DNA from: Lyophyllum atratum
Taxonomy: Eukaryota; Basidiomycota; Agaricomycetes; Agaricales; Lyophyllaceae
Reading direction: 5' to 3'
Assembly (NCBI GenBank): GCA_014905825.1
Contig: JACGCN010000021.1
Location: 310,001 to 374,000, forward strand
Length of the DNA: 64,000 nt
The position numbers were made by a program, and so were the translations under genes. Shown in pieces: positions 47,080 through 57,402 of the stretch. Numbering within the stretch: the first letter of the stretch is position 1; every line of letters begins with the position of its first letter. The notes under the pieces are model-generated. The model searched no databases and had not been told where the DNA came from. It was given only the letters and a program-made list of their open reading frames with translations.

Positions 47080-47409
47080 TGTTAGGAATTGAGACACCGC
47101 AAACACCCTTTGTGAGTGTCGCTTATCACGGTCTCTTTATCATACAGAACATAAAGGTCTCTTTATCTCACATCTACATATATATACCTACTGTACATAC
47201 TCGGGCACCCTCAGTCACTTATACCGGACTGAGGGTGAGCCACTTTCTCTTATCACACACACTTACCTTTACTGATCATACCGTAGTTTATTCTTCCTTA
47301 TCACTTAGGTATGATCTTATCAATAAAGTCACTTATACCGGACTGAGGTTTATTCTTCCTTATCACTTAGTCTGATCATAGACTCTACACTACGGTATAG
47401 ATTCTAACA
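47080..47409 (+). repeat. 3' LTR of the Copia element
   Basis: 330 bp; read side by side with the 5' LTR, no difference was found. It ends CTAACA before the GACGA target duplication. Confidence 0.96.
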
Positions 47410-47414
47410 GACGA

Positions 47415-48704
47415 GGTGTGGAGGGACACAGTAGAGGTAAGCTTACAGGATACCTGGATATTGGCTCAGTCGCGGTTCAAGTCCGACGTGATTTAGGTGG
47501 TAGGCCACAAAGAGATGTAGCGGTAGTCTTCCACCTCTAGTTGTAGAGCGCGCAGAAGTGGTAGCGATGAATGTATGACCGTCTGAAAGGGTTGAAAGTG
47601 CCAGTTAACAAATAAAGTTTCCGCTAAGGTGAAAGGGCTGATATTAGGAACTTGAAAGGAGTACGTAGCGACGGGCGTCAACGACAGAGAAAGGGGGGGA
47701 GAGGGAGATTTTTTTTAAAAAAAAGAAAAACACGTAAGCAGTCGACACGTGACTGTATCAGTCGTTGGCGGGAGGACGGTCCATTCGTCCTCGATAACAC
47801 CATAGGGCGCCGTTCCGCCGCACAGCCCGCTACTTTTGGTTTTTTGGATTACATAGTGCGTCTGACATGGTTGCGCTTGCCCTGAAGCTACGTGCCAGCC
47901 CAACCCTGGCGCGCTACACAGACACACACTCTGTCCTTCCTCACCCCGATCATGACGTGCGTTCGCCCAGCTCTTTAACCTCTTGTTGACCAGAGGCATG
48001 CTGAAGCTGCACTGACGGATGGCACGCTGACCCTTCCAGCCATGGAATACTGTCCTTTACCACAGCAGTCGTTAGAGGACACGCTTCTGGGTTTAAGGCT
48101 GCCCCATCTGTTTTCCGTTAACTAGTCCATTGCGCTCATACTCTTCCATCTCAGATGATCCTTGAGGAAATGCGCCTCAACCGAGGCATAGGGTTTCTGG
48201 AGCCCAAAAATGTGGTGCTGCTGGGGCATAAGACAGGCCAACGCGAAGAGAACCGAACGTTAACGATTAATAACTTTGCGTCTAACAGAGTACCCGAACC
48301 ACCTGCAGATGTCCCCCGTATGCGTGAGAACGTACCCCCATCAACGGCACCTCCACAACCGTCCGTCGATCACACCTCTTGCTAGCCCGAAGCCGACGTC
48401 GTCCCCCACCGCAAAGTTTGGTTCTGGGTTGGCAGTTTGCTGCTGGGAAGTTGGACATCGTCCTAGGCCAACCGCTGTCACGCAATGCATGTGGTGTAGC
48501 GCTTCCGATGTGCAGTAGTGTCCATCAGTTTGTCAATGCATGCATGTTCCCCACGAGCCCGTCCACCCCTGCGCTCGACAGAACAGTGCGACTGCTACAT
48601 GCCGGGGGAATTCAGGAGGCGGCTGACGGCATCTGAAACCCTGTGGGTTCCGTGTAGGGGTCACTACCCTCTGTGTCCAAACATCATCTGGTCAACGGCT
48701 TTTC
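47415..48704. other. Gene-poor region left of the F-box/BTB cluster
   Basis: About 1.3 kb without a supportable gene. It contains one copy (about 47868-47960) of a diverged repeat also found at about 61886-61972. A frame at 48155-48385 has no motif. Confidence 0.45.
47868..47960 (+). repeat. Diverged direct repeat, left copy
   Basis: GCGCTTGCCCTGAAG followed by ACGTG, an ACAC-rich stretch and TCCTCAC. The right copy at about 61886-61972 has the same blocks in the same order and orientation, with substitutions and small gaps between. Origin unknown; possibly a transposon end or shared promoter. Confidence 0.5.
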
Positions 48705-49256
48705 ATGAACGAGACCGAGATTCACGAAGGCGGCTGGGAGGAATTCTTCGATGTTCGGCGCACGAGCCGCAACATTGAATCTCATTATCCAGTGAGTAAT
48801 CACGGTGATTCCATCTACCAAAGCTTGCCATTGATGGTCGAACAGCGGTATTCGCATTTTTACCGAGCCCTCGTCATTGCCGTCCACGGACCGTACGAAC
48901 CCACGTTGGTGCCGGTGCCCGTAACCTTCCATGTTCGCGGTGAGCATGGGATCGATGATCTCGATACCGCCATTTGGGTGGGGACGCCACAGGTCGAGCT
49001 CCACGTATGCGACCTTTCAAGGCACAGAACATACTTTGATCGCTTCCCTGGCGACAACCAACTACTCCCCGAGCCATTCACTATTTACTGGGCGGACCAG
49101 CGGGAAAATGGCGAGCCACGCAACCGTGTCATCAGCACTTTATGGGGCGCACACATACGAGGGAACGTTCTGGTCGTGAAAAACCGTGGTCGCGATATTG
49201 CCGTCCACGCCCACCAGTCGGACATCCCCATTGTAAGCCGATTGCTGCAGCAGTAA
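48705..49256 (+). CDS. Unnamed beta-rich family B protein, copy 1
   Basis: A single-exon 183-aa frame starting MNETEIHEGGW; an upstream exon cannot be excluded. No signal peptide or membrane segment. It is clearly related to the gene at 56887-57402: both have a (Y/H)PVS... opening, a QRY...AL strand, a short VPVPV/VPVPF strand, a P.(E)..(T/Y)IYW or IHYED turn, then GNVLV.K and a C-terminal DI...(S/L)(R/E)L helix. I do not recognise a named domain. The pattern is alternating hydrophobic strands, suggesting a compact cytosolic or nuclear beta fold. It opens the cluster of repeated gene families. Confidence 0.65.
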   Translation: MNETEIHEGGWEEFFDVRRTSRNIESHYPVSNHGDSIYQSLPLMVEQRYSHFYRALVIAVHGPYEPTLVPVPVTFHVRGEHGIDDLDTAIWVGTPQVELHVCDLSRHRTYFDRFPGDNQLLPEPFTIYWADQRENGEPRNRVISTLWGAHIRGNVLVVKNRGRDIAVHAHQSDIPIVSRLLQQ

Positions 49257-49501
49257 GTGCTCACTATTTTCCGCTGTGATTGCCGATTGACTGTACGCTA
49301 TAGGGCTTTGCACTTGCGTTGTATAGGCTAGGAGTAATGACCAGTGTCATCGAATAGAACATGCGTCTGTGATTGTGCTTCTAAGTGCGGCTACGAGTAG
49401 GAGAATGAACAGTCTCACCAGTAGCATCTGATTCTGCGAGTTGTGAGACAGGGACACTGTTAAGGGAGCAGCAGGCGTCGAGCTCAGGTGGCCAAATCAC
49501 T

Positions 49502-50432
49502 ATGGCGCTGTCCCCCTTGAACCTGGACCATCTGGTCCTCGAGATATTGAGTCACGCCAATATCGTGGATGCCAGCTCGTACTCGTGGACGAACCAAACG
49601 AATCGCAATATTGTCAGTTCGCACATGCGGAAGGTAGTGCGAAGAGCAGTCGGCTCTTTCTTTGGCAACAGTTGTAAGCAGCCCTTTTGCCAAGCGGATT
49701 TGTCGCTTATTATTCGTGATAGCATTGTACGAGGAGTTCTGGGATGTGCTCACATTGACGCAGGGTGTTCTGACAGGCGACATCTCGCTCGCAGTCATGC
49801 AGCCGCTCTCACAGGCCCAAATTCGTCTTGCGGCGTTGATGATACACGTGCCGCGCGGTGGCGCCGCGACCATGGCCATGTTTCTGGTAGCAGTTGGTTA
49901 TCAGGAGAGGACTACACCCGGTATTCATTTCGGGCAATCTACGATGGACAGCTGGAAGAATATGCGTGCGTTCCGAACATCGACCCATACCATCGTCTGC
50001 GTTGAGGCCACTGGCGGTTCGGTCCTACCCGTCGTGCTCACCGGGCCATCCACGGCTGTCATGAATGCCATCACCGCCACAACTGTGTACATGTTCTATC
50101 CTACACTCACGCTCAGTGGGCACGCGGTTGCAGGGCTCCATTGGCCTGTACCGTTCGTCGCAGACCTTCATGCCCGGCATGGACTGCTTGGGCATTGGGA
50201 TGAGCGGTATCTGTTGGGGGTGCCATGCTCCTACGAGTGCCGGGGACTCATGAGGCGTGTCAGGGGGGACGGCGGCATGGCGCTCGTCACGTGGAATCGG
50301 GACCGTGAGCTCACAGGGACACCGGCGTTGGAGATGGAGAAGTTTGCTTGGCGGCTTGGTGGTCGTTGCCGGAATCCCGGTTGCCCCTATAGATTTCAGG
50401 AATTGAGGCGTAGCCGGCGTCTTCGCAGTTAA
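49502..50432 (+). CDS. F-box-like protein, copy 1
   Basis: Two exons (49502-49673, 49723-50432) give 293 aa. The N-terminal exon reads LNLDHLVLEILSHANIVDAS, an F-box-like helix pair. The long second exon is a family-specific domain: FWDVLTLTQGVLTGDISLAV, GSVLPVVLTGPSTAVMNAIT, a FYP.LTL strand, a CSYECRG...RRVRGDGGMALVTWN block, and a Cys-rich end C-x4-CPYRFQELRRSRR. Two paralogs lie nearby (50725-51634 plus and 55830-56757 minus). F-box proteins select substrates for SCF ubiquitin ligases; here the F-box is inferred from pattern only. The first exon is 172 nt, the same as in the minus-strand paralog. Confidence 0.75.
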
Positions 50433-50724
50433 ATAGCTCTGTACTCTTGCAGATTTATCTTGTGGACATCAGCATTTTGAACAGCAGTAAGCGCGTACAT
50501 CACACGAGTGTGGCTCATAAGTGAAGGGAACCCTCGTTAATTTTGGCTGGAATATTCTCCTACGCGATAATTCAGGTAGGGGGTAGGGGCCCCGACACAT
50601 GCTCAACCATAATTGGCGGAGCGTATGCGTCATAGGGGAAGAGGACAAGAGGGGGTCTGGTGTCTGGCACGGGGCCACCCTTTTCACATCTACCTCGATG
50701 GACTCAGTAAACACAGCTTTCGGC

Positions 50725-51634
50725 ATGGAGGACTTCTTACTGGAATTGCTGAAGCATGTGAACCTCCCCGACGCTGTGCTCATTTCCGGCCTTTCCTGGT
50801 TCTGTCGCTGCGCCGCTCAACGTCACATGGCCGCCATTTGCAAAGATTCGGTCAGAGACTATTTCCCAGACGAGGGTCAGTCCTATCGCCGTCCTGGGCA
50901 GGGCATGCATTGATTCTGATTGCCCAGCTGTTTCCTCGACGTTCTGGACCACATTGGACGGCATGCAAGGCATCGTCTCCGGATCCACCTGCCTTGCCGT
51001 CTTTCAGGCGCAAGCCACGCGCAGGTGGAGCCCCAATGACTTGAACATCGTCATTCCGTGCCAGAGGTTGGAGGAGTTAGCTCGTTTTTTTTATGCGTGT
51101 GGCGCTACACACCGGACTGCAGTGGTGATGTCGACGTGTGCGGACACCACACGCTCGTACACGGTGTTCTGCTTGCCTGGAAACAACCGGATGATTGGCG
51201 TTGCAGAAAGTGCAACAGCATCAGTTTTACCCGTCGTTCTTGACGGGAGGTCGACGGCGCTGATGAACATTATGACCGGCAGAAGCTTCACCAGCTTCTA
51301 TCCGCATTTAACGGGTGCTGGTCTCGCCGTCGTTGGTTTCGTGCACCCGACGAGCCTGGAACGGTCGCGGCATTCCGTCAAGGGGGTCACCTTGCTCGAA
51401 CCCAGTGAGCTCTGGCGGTTGCGTGGGCGGTGTGGATGGGAGTGCGGCGCGATACAACGTCGTATCCGGGGAGGGCGAGGGATTGGTACACTGGTGTGGA
51501 ATGCCTCAGCGTCCGGAGGGTTTCGGCAGGAGGATGCCCCTATCGTATGGGGCTTGCTGGGTGTCTGCAAGAATCCGCGCTGTGAATTTCGGGAGAGGCG
51601 TCGCAGCAACCGCTTGCGAGAGTACTGGAACTAG
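50725..51634 (+). CDS. F-box-like protein, copy 2 (diverged)
   Basis: Two exons (50725-50875, 50928-51634) give 285 aa. The start MEDFLLELLKHVNLPDAVLI aligns with the F-box-like helices of copy 1 but is shorter. The second exon keeps the family landmarks: FWTTLDGMQGIVSGS, SVLPVVLDGRSTALMNIMTG, FYPHLTGAG, CGWECGAIQRRIRGGRGIGT and the terminal C-x4-CEFRERRRSNRLR. It lies 292 bp downstream of copy 1 in tandem. It is more diverged than copies 1 and 3 are from each other. Confidence 0.72.
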
Positions 51635-52831
51635 GGAGTTGGGGAGAATCCTGCGGTCTATGCCAAGCTCGCTTGGTCCTGGGGTTGTTCAGTACCACAC
51701 AGTCAGCTTCTGAGTCCACTCTGTGATGGATTAAGTTTACAACAGTGTATTTTGTACATCGATAATTCAAACTGGTTGTCGGGAATGCCAATTATCTTAA
51801 CCAACCGGGAACAAACGGGCGACAACCTTGAGAGAGCGGAGCGTGTTCTGCACGTCAACGCACACACCGTGGCCTGAAAAGGAGGGCGCGGTGAGACATG
51901 ACCCCGGACAGGTCGAAACAACTGACTCTGCAGGTCAACAACATGCACCACAGTGCCTAAAGCGGACCGAATGTTCAAGGTGGCGATGTTGGACACAAAG
52001 GCTGTCGCGAATCAGTATATAACAGCCTGCTTAAAAACATGCACACCTGTTTCGACGAAAACTTGGGCTGTTAAGCTCGAGGTGACTTCCACGTTGACGG
52101 GCACCGCGCGGCCATTGTCCCGAAGGACAAAATCGAACACCTCGTTCCGCGGGTGGCGCTCCACTCCAAGATCAACATCATTAACTGAGGAGAGAGGTCG
52201 GCAAAAGCAGGTAAAAAAGCAGGCGACGTACTCGCTAACGCCACCACTGCCATGTTCATCGATTCAGAACCGGTAGGTGTGGGCATGTTGGTGGGCGGCG
52301 GAGGATGGGATGACCAGCGGGTCTCACAGTAGCCAGTAGCTCTATATGTGTCGCCAACAGAATCACACGCTTGTACAAAGGGGCGCACTGGTTGTTTTGC
52401 AGGTGACAGCTCGCAATCCTCTGCGAGTACCACAGACGGCTGACGCGCCGCGCCTGGCAGGAGGAACATCATTCGTGGCTGGCATCATTGTCCATCGAGA
52501 ATGATGAACATTATTGAATGTATAAAGGAATGTGTAGCACGCGAATTCCTGCGTTGACTGAAATGGATGTTTTTTTCGCATTATTTTATTTTTCGGAATC
52601 TTGAGTTGCTACAAACACGTATGGACAAGAAATGATGGAACATTTGTAGATAAATGTGGAGGTGAATGCCCCTCGACGATTAATCATCAAATGGGTCTCC
52701 CAACACCAAGTCGAGGTTCCAGAGGGGGCACAGTTGATCACAACTGAAGACGTTTATCTGCAACCGGTAATTGGCAATAAGAACCCAGAACTTGCGACGG
52801 GGAACAATGTCGGGCTCGGGCTAGAAATTGA
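51635..52831. other. Region with possible gene relics
   Basis: About 1.2 kb. On the minus strand near 52180-52010 a frame reads RNEVFDFVLRDNGRAVPVNV, loosely similar to the VPVPV strand of family B. It could not be extended into a gene. Otherwise nothing recognised. Confidence 0.4.
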
Positions 52832-53269
52832 TCAGAACAAAGTCATAGTAGCAAGTGCCGGTAAAAAGCCTACCGAAGTGAACACCTCCTCGGGAGGTGC
52901 GGCGGAGGTAAAAGATTCGGAGTGTCTCATGCGCGGGATGGCTACGCAACTGCCCGCCTCGTCGATCATGATGCGACCCAACGACTCGAGAGACCTCACA
53001 TCCACATGGAGCGCCATGTCTTTCCAGCCGCCCACCATCAGCAAAATCTTGATCATGTCGTCGAGGTTAGCAGGTGAGACCTTGATCCTCATCTTCTGAC
53101 GCCCATGATCGTGGAAAGGACCGAAGTCCCATTGACGATAGACAGGACCGAAGTAGGTCTCGCTCGCGCCCCCGAGTTGTTCCACGTAGTGCACGAGCAT
53201 TGACACTGTAACCATCGTCAATGTGAGTTAAAACAGGGACGTATCAGGCGAACCTGGGCTTTCGTCCAT
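52832..53269 (-). CDS. Unnamed small family C protein, copy 1
   Basis: Two exons (53269-53254 and 53205-52832) give 129 aa, beginning MDESP and then VSMLVHYVEQLGG. The core is shared with the next gene on the same strand: a helix ending in GGA, YF, a run of basic residues, (M/L)RI.V.P..L, an LL...GWK.M strand, D.R....LG.I and an AG..V end. The intron splits a Val codon in phase 1 in both copies. No known domain recognised; the predicted pattern is alpha/beta. It carries a longer C-terminal tail than copy 2. Confidence 0.55.
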
Positions 53270-53811
53270 GATTACAGGGCGATGGTGCCGCCCATGGGCA
53301 TCAAGGCGGTGATAAATAGGTCGGACAGGGATCCCCTTGTTCCCTATTACGCACGGTGTGGAAACCCCGATCCGTGTGATAGAGTAGATGTTGCGCCTTA
53401 CAGCCTATATTCATAGCTGGATACCACTCCGAGAATGTGATTACAATGGTACAGCTACCCCAAAATAAACCAATGCTGCTTCCTCTCCTCGCAGACACAC
53501 TTTTCAGACCTTACGTTGTTGTCCCCTGAACAATACATTAGAGCAAGCAGTGACGTAGTTCTCGGCTGGTTTTGACCGCGCCCAGAACCTCGCCATTAAA
53601 GGGTTCCGTTAGACGCGGCTCGGCAGGTCTTCTTGCTCCGGGTCTGCACCCGCAATTCCAACCCTCCTGCGCAAGAAAGGCCTCAGAAAATATATACCTG
53701 TTCCTACACATGAATTCCAGCCTTTGTATACTCATATATTTCCATACGCGCTTGTCTGGGGAAAAGGCAACCGGCTATGATGGCGGTCCCTACCACTGAC
53801 TACATTGAGAA
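53270..53811. other. Spacer between family C genes
   Basis: About 540 bases holding the promoter of copy 1 and the 3' end of copy 2. No motif seen in the short frames. Confidence 0.45.
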
Positions 53812-54189
53812 CTAGACGTCGAATACCTCATGGCCACCGGCGCCGACAATGATGGCCCCTAAAACCCCTGAGAATCTTTCGTCAGCGGTGATCGTCATCA
53901 ACTTCCACCCTTCCATCTCCAAGAGTGTCTCCACCAAACTCAACAATGCATGCGGAGGGACGATGATTCTCAGCCTTTTCTCGCGTTTCCCTGCCTCTGT
54001 TCCATCCCCCACGTCCGCAAAATATATGTTGTGGGCGCCTCCGGCCGCATTCGCGGCTTCGATGAGCCGCGCCACTAGAGGCAGATCAGCAGTAGCAGTG
54101 AGGAGGTAGCAGTTGATAATACCTTTCTCCGACGTTATTAACACATTCGATGTGGGCGAAAGAAACGCCCGACGAAGGGTAGGTTTCAT
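53812..54189 (-). CDS. Unnamed small family C protein, copy 2
   Basis: Two exons (54189-54123 and 54074-53812) give 109 aa, starting MKPTLRRAFLSPTSN. The 48-nt intron has no stop, so an unspliced frame from 54252 also exists; splicing is favoured because the acceptor then matches the phase-1 Val split of copy 1. The core reads VARLIEAANAAGGAHNIYF, LRIIVPPHALLSLVETLL, EGWKLMTITADERFSGVLGA and ends GGHEVFDV. No known domain recognised. Its divergent neighbour is a BTB gene 427 bp away. Confidence 0.58.
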   Translation of the reverse strand: MKPTLRRAFLSPTSNVLITSEKGIINCYLLTATADLPLVARLIEAANAAGGAHNIYFADVGDGTEAGKREKRLRIIVPPHALLSLVETLLEMEGWKLMTITADERFSGVLGAIIVGAGGHEVFDV

Positions 54190-54615
54190 GGTAAGACCTT
54201 GCGCTCTGTGGGCAGTCATTGCTCTGGTTGATAGTCCCTGTGTGCCAGGCATGTTAATGTACCTGCTTACAGTAGTTCGATTGAACGGATGTTAAGTAGT
54301 CTCCCTGAAAGCGCCAAATCCATATTCGGGTCAGTCCGTGATTTCCACTAAAACCTCCTCCCAACTCTACGTGATTCGCAATTCCGACACATTCTTTCAA
54401 TTTGACGCGTGATACTTGTCGCAGGGGGCTAGGAGACAAAATGAAAGGCAGCAAGTCAAATATCACGGTTCTGAGTGCGCGAGACAGACACCTTTTTCAT
54501 TGCTCAGCAGGGGGCTGCTTGCCAATTGCTTTTTCGAGTTACACCCGACAAGAGGGGGACGGGCAGACGAATTGTTTTTAAAGACGCAATACGCGACGCC
54601 AATTCTCCTGGAACA
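54190..54615. other. Bidirectional promoter region
   Basis: About 430 bases between the divergent family C copy 2 and the first BTB gene. No TATA box or other site recognised. Confidence 0.4.
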
Positions 54616-55722
54616 ATGGTCAACATTACTCCTGACATCGTCACCACTGTAACTTTTGACGACGGCAACGTTATATTGCGCGCCGACAGCACCATGGTTC
54701 GTGTCCACCGAGGTGTACTCGGCTTCCATTCCTCTGTCTTTCGCAAAATCTGGGCGGACGCCCCAGCTGGGTCCTCCGGCTTGCTCACGGTGTTGCTTGA
54801 CGACCGTTCGGAAGACCTTGTGCGTTATACAAACGCTGTCTATCATATAAAGAGGTTGGTCCCAGTCCTGGTTTACTCCTTATTGGTCGATGCCTGACAG
54901 TGCCATAGTGGTCTGGATGAACCGGGACCGATTTCCATCGCCGAAGTGGGTTCACTTTTGCGCATGGGTCGCAAATATGCCCATGTGGGCATGTTCGCTT
55001 CCATGGTCGATAGGGTCATGACAGAATACCCTGCATCTCTGAACGGTTGGGATTATGCGCGTAGAAACCCATTCACGCAGATCCATGACTGCATCGGTTT
55101 TGAGTTCCAGCTCTTGGCGCTGGCGTACACCAACGACCTCTATGCGACTGTGCCCCCACTTTTGTATTACATTTGTTCCAAGTACACATCGGTGAGTGGA
55201 CCCCCTCCAATTCCAATCGCAGCGTTTTAACCCATTGTAGGAAGAGCTTCGAGCAGGCGCTGTACAAGACAACGGCATCACTCTTACAATCTCTTTACGA
55301 GACCAGGTCCTGTGCAATATCGGCCGCGACCGCCTCTCCGTCGCACAGAATGTACATACATTCGCGTGGGTGGAGAGCTTGCCTGGGGCGAATTGCAGTT
55401 CGCCTGAGACATGTGAGGAGTTGATCGCGTCGATGAAGGCGTTGTTATGGGGACCTGTAAGGAAAATCCGTGCTCTCGATGTTTGGGACGACGATTGGGA
55501 GATCGATCTTTGTGCGTCCTGTGGGCACACAGCACAGAAGATACACAGGGCCGGTCGCCGCGCCATCTGGGGCAATTTGCCGCAGTACTTTGACCACGGC
55601 GAGTGGGAAGATGCATGCCGCCTCCAGGATGATTTGGTAAGCCCGTTACTGAAATTGCCTAGCATAGACTGACAAGCTTCTAGACCAATTTGGTGCAGGA
55701 CGTTGAGGTTAAGTTTATGTAG
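54616..55722 (+). CDS. BTB/POZ domain protein, copy 1
   Basis: Four exons fit (54616-54854, 54909-55191, 55241-55636, 55684-55722), giving 318 aa. Without the last splice the frame stops at 55672. The N-terminal BTB fold shows FDDGNVILRADSTMVRVHRG, LGFHSSVFRKIW, a LLDDRSEDLV strand and SLLRMGRKYAHVGMF. The Agaricomycete BTB C-terminal region follows with a helix ending FEFQLLALAYTN and a zinc-like C-x2-C (LCASCGH). BTB proteins often recruit substrates to CUL3 ubiquitin ligases; a target cannot be inferred. Exon 3 is 396 nt, exactly as in copy 2. An upstream Met at 54475 is rejected as the BTB starts just after 54616. Confidence 0.82.
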
Positions 55723-55829
55723 ATGGATAATTGATGTCATCATAGCCACTGTTTCCAATGCAGTTTTGGTCCTGCGCTTTTTAGTTCGGTTTCTCGTAGT
55801 ACATGCGGGCGCTCTCCTACACTCGAGCG

Positions 55830-56757
55830 TTAACAATGGGTACGCGCGCTCCGTCTCAGTTCCTGGAATCTATAGGGACAGCTGGCATTCGTGCACCGCC
55901 CGCCTAGACGCCACGCAAAACTCTCGCTTTCCAAGCCATCGGTGTTCGTCTGGTCACCGCTGCTGTTCCATGTGACCACGGCCATGCCCCTGTCACCCCT
56001 AATCCGCCTGATGAAGCCTCGGCACTCGTATGAGCATGGTACCCCTGGAGTGTACTCGTCCTGGCCGCGCACGTGGATGCCTTGGAACGCGTAAAACTCA
56101 GTCACGTAGTCTGCGGGCCAATTCTTCCCCACAATGCCGAGACCATTCAGAGTGAATTTTGGGTAGAACATATACAACCTTGTCGCCGTAACGGCGTTCA
56201 TCACAGCTGTGCATGGCCCTGTAAGGACGAGAGGCAACACCGAGGACCCGATGCTCTCGAAACAAACGACTATGGTTGATCTTCGAAATGCGCGCATCTT
56301 CTGCCATGGAAACATTGCGCTACGTGTGAAATGCCACACAGGGACGGGAACGTCTTCGTACCCAATGGCGTGGAAGAATGTCGCTATCGCGTCCGTGGCA
56401 CCACGCGGTATGTATAGCATGAGGACGTTGGGACAGGGGCGGTGCTGGGCGAGGGGCTGCATAATAGCAAGCGAAAGGTCGCCTGACAAAACACCCTTGG
56501 TCGACGTCAACACCTGCCAGAATTGCTCGTATTCCCCTATACCGCACGGTTAGCACTTGTGCTGCAATGGATTAGAACCGCTCACAGCAATAGACAAAGA
56601 ACGGGTTCAGGATTGTGCACACTGCGGCGAGCAAGTGCACCCTGACAAGATCACGGTTTGCATGGCAAGTAACGGAGTACGTCATCCTTTCGGCGATGTT
56701 GAGATGGCTGAGAACTTCGAGAGCAAGGTACTCTAGATCAAGAGGAGAGGACGCCAT
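55830..56757 (-). CDS. F-box-like protein, copy 3 (inverted)
   Basis: Two exons (56757-56586 and 56536-55830) give 292 aa. The first exon starts MASSPLDLEYLALEVLSHLN and has the same 172-nt length as copy 1. The second carries FWQVLTSTKGVLSGDLSLAI, GSSVLPLVLTGPCTAVMNAV, FYPKFTLNG, CSYECRGFIRRIRGDRGMAV and the Cys-rich C-x4-CPYRFQELRRSAR end. It is the closest relative of copy 1 in the window and lies about 6 kb away in opposite orientation, ending 107 bp after the first BTB gene. Confidence 0.77.
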
Positions 56758-56886
56758 GGCATCAAAAGGCGCCTGGTCGGGGCTGTCCTTAATATTGCTC
56801 CGTGTTAATCAGATGCGCGAGGGCTTCGTCAGCCTCCCATACTGGTGACACAGGAGGCGGAACAGGGGCGACACGCTTCACCCATT

Positions 56887-57402
56887 ATGTCTTTGATCCC
56901 TCACCCTCGAGTTGCCCGGTGGGAGACTCAAACGATTGGCGACCTTGTCAACAGACATCATCCGGTATCACAGGCATTCATTAGCATCCAACCCCTACTC
57001 ATGTTTCCCCAGCGCTATCAAGTCAAGTGGACCGCCCTCTTTTTCTCCCCGAGGACCATGATGCAGGGCGCGAGAGTGCCTGTGCCTTTTGACGTCGGTC
57101 TCGCCAGCGGAAGCGACTTGGATGGCATCGTCTCCCAGTATTGGGTACCATATGGCGATCCCAGCCTCCTTGTTTATGATCTGCAGGTCGGGCGAAAAAC
57201 TTTCCATACCATGCCTGGTGGGAGACCCTTTGAGGGCGCCTACACAATCCACTATGAAGATCAAAAGAAGGACATCGCCGGCCCTGTCAACTGGCCCAAC
57301 TGGAATGGAAACGTTCTTGTCACGAAGCAGAATGGCGGAGGCGAGATGATGAACGTGAAGGCGAGAGATATCGACCGAGTGTTGGAACTTGTAGGATTGT
57401 AG
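56887..57402 (+). CDS. Unnamed beta-rich family B protein, copy 2
   Basis: A 171-aa frame from MSLIPHPRVARWETQ; another in-frame Met at 56845 is possible. It shares with the family B gene at 48705-49256 the HHPVS opening, QRYQVKWTALFF, a VPVPF strand, GAYTIHYED, WNGNVLVTKQN and a closing DIDRVLELVG helix. No named domain recognised. It starts 130 bp from the start of the divergent F-box-like copy 3, so the two may share a promoter. Confidence 0.65.
   Translation: MSLIPHPRVARWETQTIGDLVNRHHPVSQAFISIQPLLMFPQRYQVKWTALFFSPRTMMQGARVPVPFDVGLASGSDLDGIVSQYWVPYGDPSLLVYDLQVGRKTFHTMPGGRPFEGAYTIHYEDQKKDIAGPVNWPNWNGNVLVTKQNGGGEMMNVKARDIDRVLELVGL

Larger units (their letters stand above)
41949..47414 (+). 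mobile_element. Complete Copia (Ty1-type) LTR retrotransposon
   Basis: The element proper runs 41954-47409 and is flanked by the 5-bp target duplication GACGA (41949-41953 and 47410-47414). It has two 330-bp LTRs, a primer site, one uninterrupted polyprotein and a polypurine tract. No difference was seen between the LTRs, so the insertion is recent. Domain order (protease, integrase, reverse transcriptase, RNase H) is that of Copia/Pseudoviridae rather than Gypsy. Confidence 0.97.

Noticed and set aside
48155..48385. 76-codon frame between the Copia element and family B copy 1 as a small gene
   Set aside because: No motif or paralog in the window, and no plausible exon extension.
52656..53099. 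147-codon plus-strand frame
   Set aside because: It is antisense to family C copy 1, whose minus-strand reading has a clear paralog next door.
54475..54615. Upstream start for BTB copy 1
   Set aside because: The BTB domain begins right after the Met at 54616; the extension has no similarity to copy 2.
54952..55836. 294-codon minus-strand frame
   Set aside because: Opposite the BTB gene, which has domain and paralog support; the minus frame has no recognisable motif.
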